From contig JAWQEG010000411.1 in the NCBI GenBank assembly GCA_033782935.1, positions 1,609,501 through 1,673,500 of the forward strand: 64,000 bases of DNA, written 5' to 3'. Both the position numbers and the translations under genes were made by a program. The notes below the pieces were generated by a model that did no database searches, was not told where the DNA came from, and saw nothing but the letters and a program-made list of their open reading frames with translations. Source of the DNA: Petrolisthes cinctipes (taxonomy: Eukaryota; Arthropoda; Malacostraca; Decapoda; Porcellanidae). Below are positions 62,010-64,000 of the stretch, in pieces. How positions within the stretch are numbered: position 1 is the stretch's first letter; each line of letters starts with the position of its first letter.

Positions 62010-64000
62010 CTTCTGGGACCCCAAAATATTGAATTTTCGGGTGTTTTGAGCCTGAATTTCAGATATAAACGGGTACTGAAGATGCATGCACATATCGACT
62101 TTTGTGCACCTAAAAGATCGATTTTCAGTATGTTTTGAGCATGTATTTTGAAAATACTCTAACACGGAGTAGGCATGTACAGATCGCTTCTGGAACCCCT
62201 AAATATCGAATTTTCGGGTGTTTTGGGACTGAATTTGAGATATCGATTTTTTGGCACCTAAAAGATCGATTTTTAGCATATTTTTAGCCTATATTTTGAA
62301 AATATTCTAGCACTGAGTAGGCATGTACAGATTGCTTCTGGGATCCCAAAATATTGAATTTTCGGGTGTTTTGAGCCTGAATTTGAGATATAAACGGGTA
62401 CAGAAGATACATGCACATGTTGACTTTGGGCACCAAAAATATCGATTTTCAGCATGTTTTGGGCCTGAATTTTGAAAATACTCTAACACGGAGTAGGCAT
62501 GTACAGATCGCTTCTGGGAACCCAAAATATCGAATTTTCGGGTGTTTAAGGCCAGAATTTGAGATATAAACGGGTACAGAAGATGCATGCACATATCGAC
62601 TTTTGGGCACCTAAAAGATCGATTTTCAGTATGTTTTTGGCCTGTATTTTGAAAATACTCTAACACGGAGTAGGCATGTACAGATACCTTCTGGGACCTC
62701 TAAATATCGAATTTTCGGGTGTTTTGGGACTGAATTTGAGATATCAATTTTTTGGCACCTAAAATGTCGATTTTTAGCATGTTTTTAGCCTATATTTTGA
62801 AAATATTCTAGCACTGTGTAGGCATGTACAGATTGCTTCTGGGACCCCAAAATATTGAATTTTCGGGTGTTTTGAGCCTGAATTTGAGATATAAACGGGT
62901 ACTGAAGATGCATGCACATATCGACTTTTGTGCACCTAAAAGATCGATTTTCAGTATGTTTTGAGCATGTATTTTGAAAATACTCTAACACGGAGTAGGC
63001 ATGTACAGATCGCTTCTGGAACCCCTAAATATCGAATTTTCGGGTGTTTTGGGACTGAATTTGATATATCGATTTTTTGGCACCTAAAAGATCGATTTTT
63101 AGCATATTTTTAGCCTATGTTTTGAAAATATTCTAGCACTGAGTAGGCATGTACAGATTGCTTCTGGGACCCCAAAATATTGAATTTTCGGGTGTTTTGA
63201 GCCTGAATTTGAGATATAACCGGGTACAGAAGATACATGCACATATTGACTTTGGGCACCAAAAATATCGATTTTCAGCATGTTTTGGGCCTGAATTTTG
63301 AAAATACTCTAACACGGAGTAGGCATGTACAGATCGCTTCTGGGACCCCAAAATATCGAATTTTCGGGTGTTTAGGGCCAGAATTTGAGATATCGACTTT
63401 TTGGCACCTAAAATATCGATTTTTAGCATATTTTTAGCCTATATTTTGAAAATATTCTAGCACTGAGTAGGCATGTACAGATTGCTTCTGGGACCCCAAA
63501 ATATTGAATTTTCGGGTGTTTTGAGCCTGAATTTGAGATATAAACGGGTACAGAAGTTACATGCACATATTGACTTTGGGCACCAAAAATTTCGATTTTC
63601 AGCATGTTTTGGGCCTGAATTTTGAAAATACTCTAACACGGAGTAGGCATGTACAGATTGCTTCTGGGACCCCAAAATATCGAATTTTCGGGTGTTTAGG
63701 GCCAGAATTTGAGATATAAACGGGTACAGAAGATGCATGCACATATCGACTTTTGGGCACCTAAAAGATCGATTTTCAGTATGTTTTTGGTCTGTATTTT
63801 GAAAATACTCTAACACGGAGTAGGCATGTACAGATACCTTCTGGGACCTCTAAATATCGAATTTTCGGGTGTTTTGGGACTGAATTTTATATATCAATTT
63901 TTTGGCACCTAAAATGTCGATTTTTAGCATGTTTTTAGCCTATATTTTGAAAATATTCTAGCACTGCATAGGCATGTACAGATTGCTTCTGGGACCCCAA
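62010..64000. repeat. Young super-repeat, unit 3 (partial, cut by the window end)
   Basis: It starts with the GAATTTCAGATATAAACG tag (62,053), also present near 58,426. It lacks one 176-bp A monomer relative to unit 2 (offset 3,627 falls to 3,451 near 62.3 kb) and then carries ATAACCGGG, AGAAGTTACATGC, TTTCGATTTTC and the GAATTTTATATATC tag to the window end. Confidence 0.88.

Larger units (their letters stand above)
1..64000. repeat. Satellite DNA array, 148- and 176/177-bp monomers, whole window
   Basis: Every part of the window I inspected is a copy of one satellite family. The segment GGCATGTACAGAT recurs every 148 or 176-177 bases from start to end in one orientation, for example at 103, 251, 427, 604, 752, 929, 1106, 1254, 1430 and 1578. 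No interruption by a transposon, gene or unique sequence is seen, and no inversion. Arrays of this kind in eukaryotes are typically centromeric or pericentromeric; that location is inference here. I do not recognise the family. No promoter, tRNA, rRNA, terminator or origin could be supported. Confidence 0.98.

Noticed and set aside
1..64000. Identification as a named plant or animal centromere satellite
   Set aside because: Lengths near 148 and 177 bp occur in many unrelated families. I do not recognise this sequence and will not assign a species or family name from length alone.

Overview
The whole 64-kb window is one uninterrupted head-to-tail satellite DNA array. I see no credible gene, RNA gene, transposon, CRISPR array, telomere repeat or unique spacer anywhere. 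All monomers run in the same direction. Hundreds of homogenised tandem monomers with higher-order structure point to a eukaryote, most likely a centromeric or pericentromeric (or other heterochromatic) block from a long-read assembly. I do not recognise the satellite family and cannot name the lineage. One type B copy counted by hand is about 35% G+C.

Two monomer lengths build everything. Type A is 176-177 bp. Type B is 148 bp and equals A minus one 29-bp segment that lies between ATAT repeats. A is itself an old, diverged dimer of two ~88-bp halves. A comes in several subtypes, here called alpha, beta and gamma. The usual higher-order units are the trimer B-Abeta-Aalpha (501 bp) and the dimer A-B (324-325 bp). 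From the lengths I estimate roughly 385 monomers.

Layout: 1-9,006 is super-repeat copy I. 8,951-14,141 holds two shortened, shuffled copies of its left part. 14,142-15,108 is a patch with the most diverged monomer. 15,007-25,692 is copy III, which is copy I plus two expansions of 1,003 and 677 bp. 27,243-30,685 and 30,686-34,655 are two further copies of the 21.6-26.9 kb interval. 34.7-50.5 kb is a mosaic of 501-bp trimers with interleaved duplications. 50.5-54.2 kb is a 1,800-bp tandem duplication. 55,081-64,000 is a young super-repeat of 3.3-3.6 kb in two full copies and one partial copy, containing runs of near-identical 325-bp dimers.

The main biological content is how the array evolved. 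Exchanges keep monomer register, copies differ by whole-monomer gains and losses, small deletions recur at one site, and the most homogeneous sequence lies at the right end. The many short open frames, mostly on the minus strand, are by-products of a 177-bp period divisible by three and are not proposed as genes. Coordinates of large blocks are read by eye from shared diagnostic variants and may be off by tens of bases where copies are identical across a breakpoint.
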